Assembly (NCBI GenBank): GCA_963829845.1
Contig: CAWHKD010000024.1
Location: 62,001 to 126,000, forward strand
Source of the DNA: Gaiellasilicea sp963829845
GTDB taxonomy: Bacteria > Actinomycetota > Thermoleophilia > Gaiellales > Gaiellaceae
Direction: 5' to 3'
Length of the DNA: 64,000 bases
Shown here: one piece after another, positions 35,138 to 42,939 of the stretch
How positions within the stretch are numbered: the first letter of the stretch is position 1
Layout of the letters: the number at the start of each line of letters is the position of its first letter
Position numbers and translations under genes: made by a program
The notes under the pieces: model-generated
What the model saw: only the letters and a program-made list of their open reading frames with translations
What the model was told of the DNA's origin: nothing
Databases searched by the model: none

Positions 35138-36049
35138 ATGCTGCTCGAAGGTGTCCACCACGTGACGCTGATCACCGGTGACGCGCCGCGCAACGTCGAC
35201 TTCTACACGCGCGTACTGGGGCTCCGGCTCGTCAAGAAGACGGTCAACCAGGACGATCCCACCGTCTACCACCTCTTCTATGCCGACGAGAAGGGCAGCG
35301 CCGGCGCGGACATCACCTTCTTCGAGTACCCGGGCGCCGCCCGCGGCAGGGCCGGGCCCGGGAATGGTGCACACGATCGTCTGGCGGGTGGGTTCCGCCG
35401 ACGCGCTCGACTTCTGGGAGCAGCGGCTTGCGGGCGAGGCGGTGAACGTGATGCGCTCCGGCGACAGCCTCGGCTTCGAGGACCCCGAGGGCGTCCGGCA
35501 CGAGCTCCGCGTCGTCGAGACGACGGACGAGCCGCTGGTGGCGAAAAGCCCGGAGATCCCGGAGGAGTACGCCCTGCAGGGCTTCGACGGCGTGCGCGCC
35601 TACGCGATCGACCCCGACCGCAGCACGGCGCTGCTCGAGGATACGCTCGGCTTCCGCTCGCTCGGCGACTACACGTGGGAGGCGCGGGGCGAGCGGCGAG
35701 GCGGCTGGTACGCCTACGACACCGCGCCCGAGGGCCGCGGCATCCCCGGTGCCGGCACGTCCACCACGTCGCCTGGGCGACGACGATCGAGGAGCACGAC
35801 GCGTGGCAGCAGCGCGTCGCCGAGGCGGGCCACCGCCCGACGCCCGTGATCGACCGCTTCTACTTCAAGTCGATCTACTTTCGGGAGCCGAACGGGATCC
35901 TGTTCGAGCTGGCGACGCTCGGGCCGGGCTTCACGACCGACGAGGACGCCGAGCACCTTGGCGAGCGGCTCTCCCTGCCGCCCGATTTCGAGCATCTGCG
36001 CGAGCAGATCGAGCCGCGGCTGACGCCGCTGCCGAGCCCGCGCGGATGA
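35138..36049 (+). CDS. VOC-family ring-cleaving dioxygenase (two frame breaks)
   Basis: MLLEGVHHVTLITGDAPRNV starts the first VOC module. After a shift near 35345, MVHTIVWRVGSADALDFWEQ and YAIDPDRSTALLEDTLGF read in another frame. After a second shift near 35757, VHHVAWATTIEEHDAWQQRV, FYFKSIYFREPNGILFELAT and GFTTDEDAEHLGE end the protein. The His-His-Glu iron set is visible (VHHVTL, VHHVAW, FELAT). The closest type is the MhqA/MhqO (hydroquinone-type) dioxygenase group, ~300 aa. Confidence 0.8.
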   Translation: MLLEGVHHVTLITGDAPRNVDFYTRVLGLRLVKKTVNQDDPTVYHLFYADEKGSAGADITFFEYPGAARGRAGPGNGAHDRLAGGFRRRARLLGAAACGRGGERDALRRQPRLRGPRGRPARAPRRRDDGRAAGGEKPGDPGGVRPAGLRRRARLRDRPRPQHGAARGYARLPLARRLHVGGAGRAARRLVRLRHRARGPRHPRCRHVHHVAWATTIEEHDAWQQRVAEAGHRPTPVIDRFYFKSIYFREPNGILFELATLGPGFTTDEDAEHLGERLSLPPDFEHLREQIEPRLTPLPSPRG

Positions 36050-36741
36050 CGCATCGACGCCCTCGAGCGGCCGGCCGAGGGCGAGCCTGCCGGAACGCTC
36101 GTCCTCCTCCACGGGCGCGGCGCCGACGAGCACGACCTTTATCCCCTGCTCGACGCGCTCGACCCGGAGCGCCGCCTGCGGGGCCTCACGCCGCGCGGCC
36201 CGCTGGCGCTGCCGCCGGGAGGCCGGCACTGGTACCGGCTCGGCGGGATCCCCACGCCCGAGGCGGAGACGTTCTGGCCGAGCTTCACGGGCTCACCGAG
36301 TTGCTCGACGGCCTCCAGAAGCCGCTCGTGCTCGGCGGGTTCTCGCAAGGAGCGGTGATGAGCTACGCCCTCGGCCTGGGCGCGGTCGCCCGGGAAGCGG
36401 CCGTCGGCGCTGATGCCGCTGTCCGGGTTCATGCCGTCCGTCGGACGGGCTCGAGCTCGATCTCACCGGCCTTGACGGGCTTCCCGGTGGCGATCGCCCA
36501 CGGCACGCTCGACCCGGTGATCCCGGTCGACTTCAGCCGCGCCGCCCGTGACGCTCTGGCGGCCGCCGGGGCGGACGTCACCTACAACGAATCGCCTGTC
36601 GGCCACACGATCGACCCGCAGGTCATCCCGGCGTTGCGCGGCTTCGTCGCCTACGCGATCCGCCGCGCACAGCACTCTGACGCAAGTACGCCTCGGGTTA
36701 CACCTGGCGGGCGATGGCGCGGTCGAAGCAGTCGGCCGTAG
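36046..36741 (+). pseudogene. phospholipase/carboxylesterase-type hydrolase (at least four frame breaks)
   Basis: Fragments in order across frames: IDALERPAEGEPAGTLVLLH with GRGADEHDLYPLLDAL; GGRHWYRLGGIPTPEAET; LAELHGLTELLDGLQKPLVL with the nucleophile elbow GGFSQGAVMSYALGL; ALMPLSGFMPSV; and GFPVAIAHGTLDPVIPVDFS with GHTIDPQVI (catalytic Asp and His). These are the landmarks of YpfH/carboxylesterase hydrolases. The breaks are dense, so either local sequence quality is poor or the gene is decaying. The ATG overlaps the dioxygenase stop, as in the MhqO-MhqD gene pairs. Confidence 0.7.
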
Positions 36742-36751
36742 CCTCGTTGCC

Positions 36752-37012
36752 ATGGCGAATTCAACGGTCGAGAGGGTGCCGTCGATCACGCCCAGGCAAC
36801 GAGACGTGATCGTCCTCATCGCTGCCGGCTGTTCCAACGACGAGGTCTCGGAGCGGCTCGGCATCTCCCCCAGGACGGTGAAGGCCCACTGCGACGTCCT
36901 TCGGCAGAAGCTTGGCGTCCGCCGCCGGCGTCAGCTGCCGATCGCATATCGAAGCCTCACCGGCGACGACCCTCTCGCACAGGGCCTCGACCCCTGCGGG
37001 TCGGGGGACTGA
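36752..37012 (+). CDS. stand-alone LuxR-type HTH protein (86 aa)
   Basis: From ATG 36752: a GerE/LuxR DNA-binding domain with little else. SITPRQRDVIVLIAAGCSND EVSERLGISPRTVKAHCDVL RQKLGV covers residues ~9-55. There is no receiver or sensor domain. It opens the compositionally distinct signalling island (36.7-41.6 kb) and is followed by a strong hairpin. Confidence 0.8.
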   Translation: MANSTVERVPSITPRQRDVIVLIAAGCSNDEVSERLGISPRTVKAHCDVLRQKLGVRRRRQLPIAYRSLTGDDPLAQGLDPCGSGD

Positions 37013-37017
37013 CGGCA

Positions 37018-37052
37018 GCGCGCCTGCGACTCCCGTGGGGTCGCGGGCGCGC
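37018..37052 (+). terminator. predicted terminator hairpin
   Basis: GCGCGCC-T-GCGAC pairs with GTCGC-G-GGCGCGC around a 9-base loop, starting 6 bp after the preceding stop. The tail is CAAATCAC, so it lacks a T-run. Confidence 0.55.
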
Positions 37053-37095
37053 CAAATCACGGCGAGAAGTCCGTAACGCTTAGTTTGGGTCTCTT

Positions 37096-39624
37096 GTGGC
37101 AACCCATACATGGATGGGCGAGGGCACCGCAAGGGCTTCCAAGATCAAGCCCCGCAGGATCATCGAGCGGCCTCGGCTCACGCGGCTGCTCGACGAGAGC
37201 CAGGGCCGGATCAAGATGCTCGTCGCTCCCGCTGGCTACGGGAAGACGACCCTCGCCCGGCAGTGGCTCGCCGACAAGCAGGCGGTCTGGTACACGGCAA
37301 CGCCAGCGTCGGCTGACGTCGCCGCGCTGGCTGCCGGGCTATCGGACGCGGTGTCGCGTGTGGTTCCGGGAGCCGGCGATGCGCTTGTTTCCCGCTTAGC
37401 AACAAGCGTTGGCCCTGGAGACCCTCTCCTCCTTGCTCGGATGCTTGTCAGCGACCTCGCGAACTGGCCACCGACCGCCTGGCTCGTGCTCGAGGACTAC
37501 CACCATGTCAACGGACCGCAAGCCGAGGCGCTCATCGAGACCCTCGTCCTCGAGACGCGCTTACGTGTCTTCCTCCAGGCTCGCCGTCGGCCCGCTTGGG
37601 CATCTTCGCGACGAATCCTCTACGGCGAGATCGCCGAGCTCTCACGCCACGATCTCGCCATGAACGACCTGGAGGCCCTCGAACTCCTCCCCGAACATGT
37701 CGACGCAACAGCGCTAATGGATATGGCACGAGGCTGGCCGGCGGTTCTAGCTCTCGCGTCAGTGTCGAGTTCACCGCTTCCGGACGTATCGGTGGGGGCG
37801 CATCTGTACCAATTCTTTGCCGATGAGATCTACCGACGCATCAACCGCGATGTCCAAAGAGCGCTCTGCGAGCTCGCGTTGCACGAGGCCGGCGGCCGCC
37901 GTTTGGTCGTCCAAGACTGGCCATCAGCCCGCGCCAAACGGGTCGTCCAAATCGGGATCGATAGCGGGTTCCTCACAAGCGTTGACCACCCACGCATTGA
38001 GATCCATCCGCTGCTGCAGGAGTTCTTGATCCGAAAGCTCTCGGAGGAGAGGCCGTCACGGTTTGCACGAATTGTGGCTCGATCGGCACGGCTGCTCATC
38101 CGAAATCAAGAATGGGATGAGGCGCAGCGCCTGATCAGCCGCATCGGAGACGAGCGTCTGACGTCGGAACTCGTGGTGGCGTGCTCGGACGATCTCCTCT
38201 CGTCGGGCAGGGTCGCCTCCTTGCGCGCGTGGATCGCGGCCGCAGAACACGACAACCCCGACGTCCGCATGGTCGAAGCTGAGCTTGCCTTCCGAGAGGG
38301 ACGGTTCCACGAGTCGGAGTCGCTGGCCGTTCTCGCCGCCGAAGACCAGAGGACGGCACCTGGAACACGGTCTCGTGCGTACCTTACGGCTGGGCGAGCG
38401 GCTCACGCGGCGTCGCGGGCATGGCGAGCGGCTGAGCTCTACGGTCACGCGTTGGATCAGGCAAGCACACCTGAATCGACGCGTGCTGCGAAACTGGGAG
38501 AACTCTCCGCCGCGATCGAGCTGGAACGTCCCGACGCGCCTGCAATTCTTGAATCGCTCGGCTCAACCGACTCGCTGCCGCCTGCTGATCGCGTAACCCT
38601 CGTGAACCGAAGGATCAACCTGGAAACGCGCTTCGGCCTACCCGTCAGTCTTGATGAGGGCCGCGCAATGTGGCAACTCCTTGACCACGTGCCAGATCCA
38701 GTCGCGCGATCCTCCTTCCGAAACCTCTTCGGCTATGCGCTGGCGGCAGCTGGTCTATGCGACGAAGCAATCCGGATCACGATGGAGCAGATGGAAGACG
38801 CGGAACGTTGCAGACTTGACTTCGTCATTCCGTACGCACTGACGAATCGTGCGATCGTGGCCACTCTGCGACGGGACTATCTGGATGCTGAGGCTCTCCT
38901 TGAGGAGGCGGAGGCGCGCGCACGGGTAGCCGGCGATCAAACCGGCCGATTCATAAGTTGGGCCGTTAAGACACGATTGCTCAACGCACAGGGAGCCTTC
39001 GACATTGCAACAACGCATCCGGTGCCGCGAGACTCAGGCGTGACCAACTCCCTCGAAGGTGAACTCACGGCCTGTTACGCACTCGCATACGCCGGGAGCG
39101 GGGAACTGGATCGCGCCGTTAGCCACGCGGAGCGGGCCTTGTCGAGTTCCATCGCCGCTGAGATTGTCATCACCGCCCCGTGCGCGCTTGCGGTTGCGGC
39201 TAGTAAGACCCGAGACACATCAGCGGCGCAAAGGAATGCGCGGCTGGCGTTGGACGCAACGACAAAGTCGGGATTGATCGAGTCGTTCGTCTCCGCTTAT
39301 CGCGGGTGTCCCGAGCTAGTGGTCAGCCTCCTAGCCGACGTTGGCACTCACGAGGACCTGGAGCGAATTCTTGCCGCGGCGGGCGATGCGTCGATCGCAC
39401 CACCCAGCACGAGCTACGGCTCCCACTCCGTGATGAAGCTCTCAAGGCGCGAGAAGGAGGTCCTTGGACTCATCGGGCACGGATTGTCGAACGCCGAAAT
39501 CGGCCAGCGCCTGTTCATCAGCCCCGCGACCGTGAAGGTCCACGTGCGTCACATCTTCGAGAAGTTGGGAGTGAAGTCGCGCGTAGAAGCTGCGCTGCGA
39601 GCGGCTCAGATTGGACGCGACTAA
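37096..39624 (+). CDS. MalT/LAL-type LuxR-family ATPase regulator
   Basis: 842 aa from a GTG (an in-frame ATG is 18 bp on). It has an N-terminal STAND ATPase domain (Walker A VAPAGYGKTTLARQW near residue 43; Walker B-like TAWLVLEDYHH), a winged-helix region (IHPLLQEFLIRKL), a long TPR/SUPR helical-repeat sensor from about 330 to 740, and a C-terminal LuxR HTH (LSRREKEVLGLIGHGLSNAE, NVKVHVRHIF-type helix; actual TVKVHVRHIFEKLGV). Such proteins are activated by a ligand bound to the TPRs. It uses TTA leucine codons at 37396 and 37561, rare in this genome. Its TAA overlaps the HD-GYP stop. Confidence 0.9.
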   Translation: MATHTWMGEGTARASKIKPRRIIERPRLTRLLDESQGRIKMLVAPAGYGKTTLARQWLADKQAVWYTATPASADVAALAAGLSDAVSRVVPGAGDALVSRLATSVGPGDPLLLARMLVSDLANWPPTAWLVLEDYHHVNGPQAEALIETLVLETRLRVFLQARRRPAWASSRRILYGEIAELSRHDLAMNDLEALELLPEHVDATALMDMARGWPAVLALASVSSSPLPDVSVGAHLYQFFADEIYRRINRDVQRALCELALHEAGGRRLVVQDWPSARAKRVVQIGIDSGFLTSVDHPRIEIHPLLQEFLIRKLSEERPSRFARIVARSARLLIRNQEWDEAQRLISRIGDERLTSELVVACSDDLLSSGRVASLRAWIAAAEHDNPDVRMVEAELAFREGRFHESESLAVLAAEDQRTAPGTRSRAYLTAGRAAHAASRAWRAAELYGHALDQASTPESTRAAKLGELSAAIELERPDAPAILESLGSTDSLPPADRVTLVNRRINLETRFGLPVSLDEGRAMWQLLDHVPDPVARSSFRNLFGYALAAAGLCDEAIRITMEQMEDAERCRLDFVIPYALTNRAIVATLRRDYLDAEALLEEAEARARVAGDQTGRFISWAVKTRLLNAQGAFDIATTHPVPRDSGVTNSLEGELTACYALAYAGSGELDRAVSHAERALSSSIAAEIVITAPCALAVAASKTRDTSAAQRNARLALDATTKSGLIESFVSAYRGCPELVVSLLADVGTHEDLERILAAAGDASIAPPSTSYGSHSVMKLSRREKEVLGLIGHGLSNAEIGQRLFISPATVKVHVRHIFEKLGVKSRVEAALRAAQIGRD

Positions 39625-40970
39625 CCGACTGCGGCTACGCGCGATGGCTCGACTGGCAGAGTCTGTAGCCCGAACTCCACGCGACGCCCCGTTCGATAGT
39701 CCTCGTCCGCGGTTGCCAGGATCGCCTCGAATGCCGCGACGACAGAAACGTCGAACTGCGAACCAACGGCCTGCGCAAGCCGGAGCCGTGCCACTGGGCT
39801 CGGCATCGCCTCGCGGTACGGGCGATCTGACGTCATCGCGTTGTAAGCATCCGCGACGCCGATAATTCGCGCGATCAACGGGATGTCCTCACCAAGCACG
39901 CCGTCTGGATATCCGTTTCCGTCGATCCGTTCGTGGTGGTGCCGAACGATGTGGGCGATCGCGGCATAGTCGTCCACGTTCGCGAGGATTCGCTCGCCGA
40001 TCTCAGAGTGGGTCTGCATGATCCGGCGCTCCTCAAGATTCAGCGGCCCCGCTTTCTCGAGGAGACCCGGAGGCAGACCAACCTTTCCGATGTCATGCAC
40101 GAGGCCCGATAGATGCGCACTCTGCTGATCCTCTGATGAGAGGCCCATCCTGATCGCGATGTCGCGCGAATAGATTGCGACCGCTGTCGAGTGGCCAGCC
40201 GTGTAGCGGTCTCGGGCGTCGAGAGTCGCCACGAGTGCCGCCGCAAAGGACATGTTCGCGTGTTCAAGGCGGGTGTTCGCCTCTTGAAGTTCACCGGTTG
40301 CTTGGCGCTGCTGCTGATACAGCTGGGCCACTCGTTGTAGAGCAAGGACGGGGAGCAAGAACGTGGCCACCACCGCGAACGAGTAGCGGGAGTAGCCGTA
40401 CGCGAGGAAGGCAACCACGGGAACGTAGAGCGCCGTCGACAGAATGAACAGCGGCAGAATCGTCCTCGGGTAAGACAGCGGCGAACCGGAACCGCGAATT
40501 GCCAACGTTCCCATCGCGATCGCTACATCAACGATCAGATGTCCCACCGATGCTGCTAGCGCAGCAGCAAGCATTGTGAGAAACGTCGGTTCTGTGTGAG
40601 TCTGCGCCAGAACCGCCGCAGCCGCTAGACCGGCAGCTGCCCCCGTGAGACCCCGAGCCGGCGTGTACACCGCCCATTTCAAATACGGGCGCCTTAAGTC
40701 CGCCAAGTTCGCGAGAACACCGACTACGAGAGCGGCGAGCGGCCCGAAAGCAACGGCGGTGAAGACAAGCGGAACAACTGAAACGGCAAGCTCAATGCCA
40801 CGCTCGCGGTCTCCAATCAGATGAACGCTCTGACGTTCCGCGACGCCGGCCACGAGTGCCAGTACGAGGAGATACCAGATGCTCGGGAGGCCGTAGCCGC
40901 TGGCCACAAGCCACGCAGCAACACCGGCCGTCGCGGCTCCGAGCGCTGCAGCCCAGGATCCCACGCGCAA
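39621..40970 (-). CDS. membrane HD-GYP domain protein (probable c-di-GMP phosphodiesterase)
   Basis: 449 aa. Residues ~1-205 carry about seven membrane helices (a MASE-like sensor). A short coiled linker (LYQQQRQATGELQEANTRLE) leads to HD-GYP: ARDRYTAGHSTAVAIYSRDI, SGLVHDIGKVGLPPGLLEK (HD), HHERIDGNGYPDGV (GYP) and IIGVADAYNAMTSDRPYR. It would linearise cyclic di-GMP. The start is TTG 40970 or GTG 40964. It has a TTA codon at 40697-40695. No GGDEF protein is in the window. Confidence 0.88.
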   Translation of the reverse strand: MRVGSWAAALGAATAGVAAWLVASGYGLPSIWYLLVLALVAGVAERQSVHLIGDRERGIELAVSVVPLVFTAVAFGPLAALVVGVLANLADLRRPYLKWAVYTPARGLTGAAAGLAAAAVLAQTHTEPTFLTMLAAALAASVGHLIVDVAIAMGTLAIRGSGSPLSYPRTILPLFILSTALYVPVVAFLAYGYSRYSFAVVATFLLPVLALQRVAQLYQQQRQATGELQEANTRLEHANMSFAAALVATLDARDRYTAGHSTAVAIYSRDIAIRMGLSSEDQQSAHLSGLVHDIGKVGLPPGLLEKAGPLNLEERRIMQTHSEIGERILANVDDYAAIAHIVRHHHERIDGNGYPDGVLGEDIPLIARIIGVADAYNAMTSDRPYREAMPSPVARLRLAQAVGSQFDVSVVAAFEAILATADEDYRTGRRVEFGLQTLPVEPSRVAAVG

Positions 40971-40998
40971 GTCAACGCGCGAGACGGAGGTGAATCGC

Positions 40999-41026
40999 TT
41001 GCGCGCTCCCCCAAAAGGGTTATACG
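40999..41026 (+). promoter_or_regulatory. predicted promoter of the 28-codon peptide gene
   Basis: TTGCGC (40999-41004), 16 bp, then TATACGAT (41021-41028; read as TATACG or TACGAT). It lies in an A/T-richer stretch before the Shine-Dalgarno GGGAGG at 41052-41057 and the GTG at 41064, and overlaps the 5' flank of the divergent HD-GYP gene. Confidence 0.55.
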
Positions 41027-41063
41027 ATGCCGCTGCCGTTAGTTCCTCGATGGGAGGTCCCCC

Positions 41064-41150
41064 GTGACTCGCCTAAAGATCCGTTTGGTTGGCGTCACCA
41101 GCGCCATGTCACTGCTCGCGATTCTCGCTGGTAGTGGCAAGGCTTGGTAA
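41064..41150 (+). CDS. 28-aa hydrophobic (signal-like) peptide
   Basis: A GTG preceded by GGGAGGTCCCCC opens a 28-codon frame: MTRLKIRLVGVTSAMSLLAI followed by LAGSGKAW. A basic head (R3, K5, R7), a hydrophobic core and a small-residue C-end fit a signal peptide or short membrane peptide. If cleaved after LAG it would release a pentapeptide, SGKAW. It has its own promoter, ribosome site and terminator and sits between an HD-GYP sensor and a LuxR regulator. That it is translated is inference; it could also be the leader of a small RNA. Confidence 0.5.
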   Translation: MTRLKIRLVGVTSAMSLLAILAGSGKAW

Positions 41151-41161
41151 AAGCCGACGAA

Positions 41162-41243
41162 TCCTCTCCTTCTCTGCCCTAGGAGACATCCCTCGTTTGG
41201 GTGGTTCTCCACAGGGTGTGGGAACTGAGGAAAAGAACCACTC
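41162..41243 (+). ncRNA. structured 3' region of the peptide transcript (possible small RNA)
   Basis: After the peptide stop, TCTCC/GGAGA can pair (about 41164-41185). Further on GTGGTTCT (41201-41208) pairs with AGAACCAC (41234-41241), enclosing CCACA-GGG-TGTGG (41209-41221). A terminator follows at 41257. No match to a known RNA family is claimed; I checked by eye for the c-di-GMP-I aptamer core and did not find it. Confidence 0.4.
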
Positions 41244-41256
41244 GCCCATCAGAATT

Positions 41257-41286
41257 GACGAGCCGCGCCGAAAGGCGCGGCTCGTC
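41257..41286 (+). terminator. intrinsic-type terminator hairpin
   Basis: GACGAGCCGCGCC-GAAA-GGCGCGGCTCGTC: a perfect 13 bp stem with a GNRA-type tetraloop, followed by GTTGGT. It ends the peptide transcript and could also serve the convergent luxR gene ending at 41318. Confidence 0.8.
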
Positions 41287-41317
41287 GTTGGTCCGAAGGC
41301 TGTGTGTAAGTGCTGCT

Positions 41318-41647
41318 CTAGCCGATCAGACCGCGGCGGTAGCCGACGGCGACGGCGTGGGCCCGGCTGCGGGCCTGCAGCTTCGCGAGCAGGTGGCGGA
41401 CGTGCGACTTGACCGTCTCCTCCGAGAGGAAGAGGCGCTGGCCGATCTCGCGGTTGACGAGACCGTCGGCGACGAGCTGGAGCACCTCGATCTCGCGCAT
41501 CGTCGGCTCCTGCTCGAGCTCCCGCAGCGGGGTCGCGAACGGGATCACCTCGGCGTTGCCGTTCGAGCGCCGGGCCGCAGCCGCCTCGAAACGGCGGCTG
41601 TGGTCCAGGTACCGGCTCATGATCTCTTCTCGCTCAGCAGCGTCCAC
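41318..41647 (-). CDS. LuxR-type HTH regulator (109 aa)
   Basis: Starts GTG 41647 or ATG 41620. A short helical N-terminus (EREEIMSRYLDHSRRFEAAA) is followed by the HTH (MREIEVLQLVADGLVNREIG, LFLSEETVKSHVRHLLAKLQ, SRAHAVAVGYRRGLIG). It has no receiver domain. It is the right edge of the signalling cluster and converges on the peptide locus. Confidence 0.8.
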   Translation of the reverse strand: MDAAEREEIMSRYLDHSRRFEAAAARRSNGNAEVIPFATPLRELEQEPTMREIEVLQLVADGLVNREIGQRLFLSEETVKSHVRHLLAKLQARSRAHAVAVGYRRGLIG

Positions 41648-41702
41648 GTGCCGTTCATCGGCTCGAAGGGGTGCTCGCTTTAGCTCGAAAGAGGTAACCG
41701 GA

Positions 41703-42273
41703 TCAGGGACCGAGACGCACGAATCCGCGCCGAATCTCCTGCAACGACGCGGGTTCGTCCTCTTCGACCACGCCCCGGCCGCCCGCGGCGTGGAGGATCC
41801 GCCCGCCCCCGAGCCAGAAGGCGATGTGCGTCACCGCGTCGACGCCGTAGACGGCGAGGTCGCCGTATGCCGGCGCGGCAACGGGAACGCCCGCCAAGTC
41901 CTGCTGAGCCGCGTCTCGCGGCACCAGCCGGCCGAGCCGGCGCCAGGCCATGTGGACGAGCCCGGAGCAGTCGATCCCGTCGCTCGCTGATGCCGCCCCA
42001 GAGGTACGGCGCCCCGAGATACGCCCGAGCCTCGTCGACGGGATCGCCGGCGCGGGCCGCCGGCAGCCACTGCCCGATCGGCTCGGCCGCAAGGGCGTCG
42101 GCCGAGATCCAGCCGGGGTAGTCGTACGCCGTCGTCACCTTCGCCCAGCCGTCGCGCTGCTCGGTCACGGCCAACGGCTCGCCGCAAAGCGCCTGCGTCA
42201 CCTGCTCGCTCGACGCGTCCGGCTCCGCGTGCAGCGATGCGACCTCGACAGCGCAGAACCGGGTCTCAGCCAC
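41703..42273 (-). CDS. SH3-NlpC/P60 cell-wall hydrolase (one frame break)
   Basis: From GTG 42273: SH3-like segment VASLHAEPDASSEQVTQALC, WAKVTTAYDYPGWISADAL; then the start of NlpC/P60 (EARAYLGAPYLWGGIS). A shift near 41985 continues as DGIDCSGLVHMAWRRLGRLV (catalytic Cys), VTHIAFWLGGGRILHAAGGR (catalytic His) and EIRRGFVRLGP. The repaired ~190 aa protein resembles YkfC-type gamma-D-glutamyl-diamino-acid endopeptidases without a signal peptide. Start overlaps the arsR-type stop by 8 bp. Confidence 0.8.
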
Positions 42274-42574
42274 GGCGCGATGCGACGAGCTCGCGCAACC
42301 GCGCCAGCCGCGCATCCCACTCGCCGCCGACGCGGACGATCCAGGCGGCGGCATCGTCGAGCGGCTCCGTGTTGACGCGATACAGCGTCTCCCGCCCCTG
42401 CTTGCGCGAGTCGACGATTCCGGCCTCGCGTAATGCGGTCAGATGCTTCGCCACCGCCTGCCGCGTCACCGGCAGCTCCGACGCGAGCTGCGTCGCTGAC
42501 GCCTCCCGGCGAAAGAGGGATTCGACGATGTGTCGCCGCGTCGGGTCGCCGAGCGCGTCGAAGACGTCGCTCAC
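42266..42574 (-). CDS. ArsR-family winged-helix repressor
   Basis: 102 aa: FDALGDPTRRHIVESLFRRE, the recognition helix in LPVTRQAVAKHLTALREAGI and the wing RKQGRETLYRV. No metal-binding Cys set is visible, so it belongs to the non-metal ArsR class usually paired with SRPBCC (AHSA1) genes. It overlaps the SRPBCC stop by 4 bp and probably binds the palindromes at 42878 and 42901. Confidence 0.9.
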   Translation of the reverse strand: MSDVFDALGDPTRRHIVESLFRREASATQLASELPVTRQAVAKHLTALREAGIVDSRKQGRETLYRVNTEPLDDAAAWIVRVGGEWDARLARLRELVASRRG

Positions 42575-42861
42575 GCGTAGGCGTACGCGATCGCGCGGAG
42601 AGAGAAGACGGCGTTCCAGCCGGGCTCGCCGGTCTCGGTCACGACCACGCGTGTTCCGTCGCCGACCTCCTCGAGCTCGATCGCGACGGTGCCGTCATCC
42701 CACGTGTAGGCGAGGCGTCTGCCTGTCTCGACCTCCTCGACGACGAGGTCCCGCTCCTCGCCGTCCTCCGAGAACCATTCCTCGAGCTGGTCCGGGTCGG
42801 TGAGGGCATCCCAGACCTCGTCGAGCGGCGCCTCCAACACGACCTCCCGCGTCACCTCCAT
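42571..42861 (-). CDS. SRPBCC/AHSA1-like protein
   Basis: 96 aa from ATG 42861: MEVTREVVLEAPLDEVWDAL, DPDQLEEWFSEDGEE, YTWDDGTVAIELEEVGDGTR and VVVTETGEPGW. It is a START-like (SRPBCC) fold, shorter than typical AHSA1 domains (~140 aa). It is co-expressed with the ArsR repressor. Ligand unknown. Confidence 0.85.
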   Translation of the reverse strand: MEVTREVVLEAPLDEVWDALTDPDQLEEWFSEDGEERDLVVEEVETGRRLAYTWDDGTVAIELEEVGDGTRVVVTETGEPGWNAVFSLRAIAYAYA

Positions 42862-42871
42862 GATCGCCTCC

Positions 42872-42901
42872 TTGTCCTGCAACCCTAGGGTTGCATATAC
42901 T
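42872..42901 (+). promoter_or_regulatory. predicted clpP-side promoter
   Basis: TTGTCC (42872-42877), 18 bp, TATACT (42896-42901). The spacer is exactly the perfect palindrome at 42878-42895, so a protein bound there would block this promoter. The clpP ATG is at 42940. Confidence 0.5.
42878..42895. promoter_or_regulatory. ArsR-type operator palindrome 1
   Basis: TGCAACCCT-AGGGTTGCA, an 18 bp perfect palindrome between the divergent SRPBCC/arsR and clpP genes, sitting between the -35 and -10 of the predicted clpP promoter. Confidence 0.65.
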
Positions 42902-42922
42902 GTGCAACCAGCTAGTTGCACA
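42901..42922. promoter_or_regulatory. ArsR-type operator palindrome 2
   Basis: TGTGCAAC-CAGCTA-GTTGCACA shares the TGCAAC/GTTGCA arms of palindrome 1. The two centres are 25 bp apart. Confidence 0.6.
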
Positions 42923-42939
42923 TTATCGAAAGGAGCGGC

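Noticed and set aside
41101..41250. c-di-GMP riboswitch near the HD-GYP gene
   Set aside because: The conserved GEMM core strings are absent, and the element is downstream of, not before, any c-di-GMP gene on its strand.
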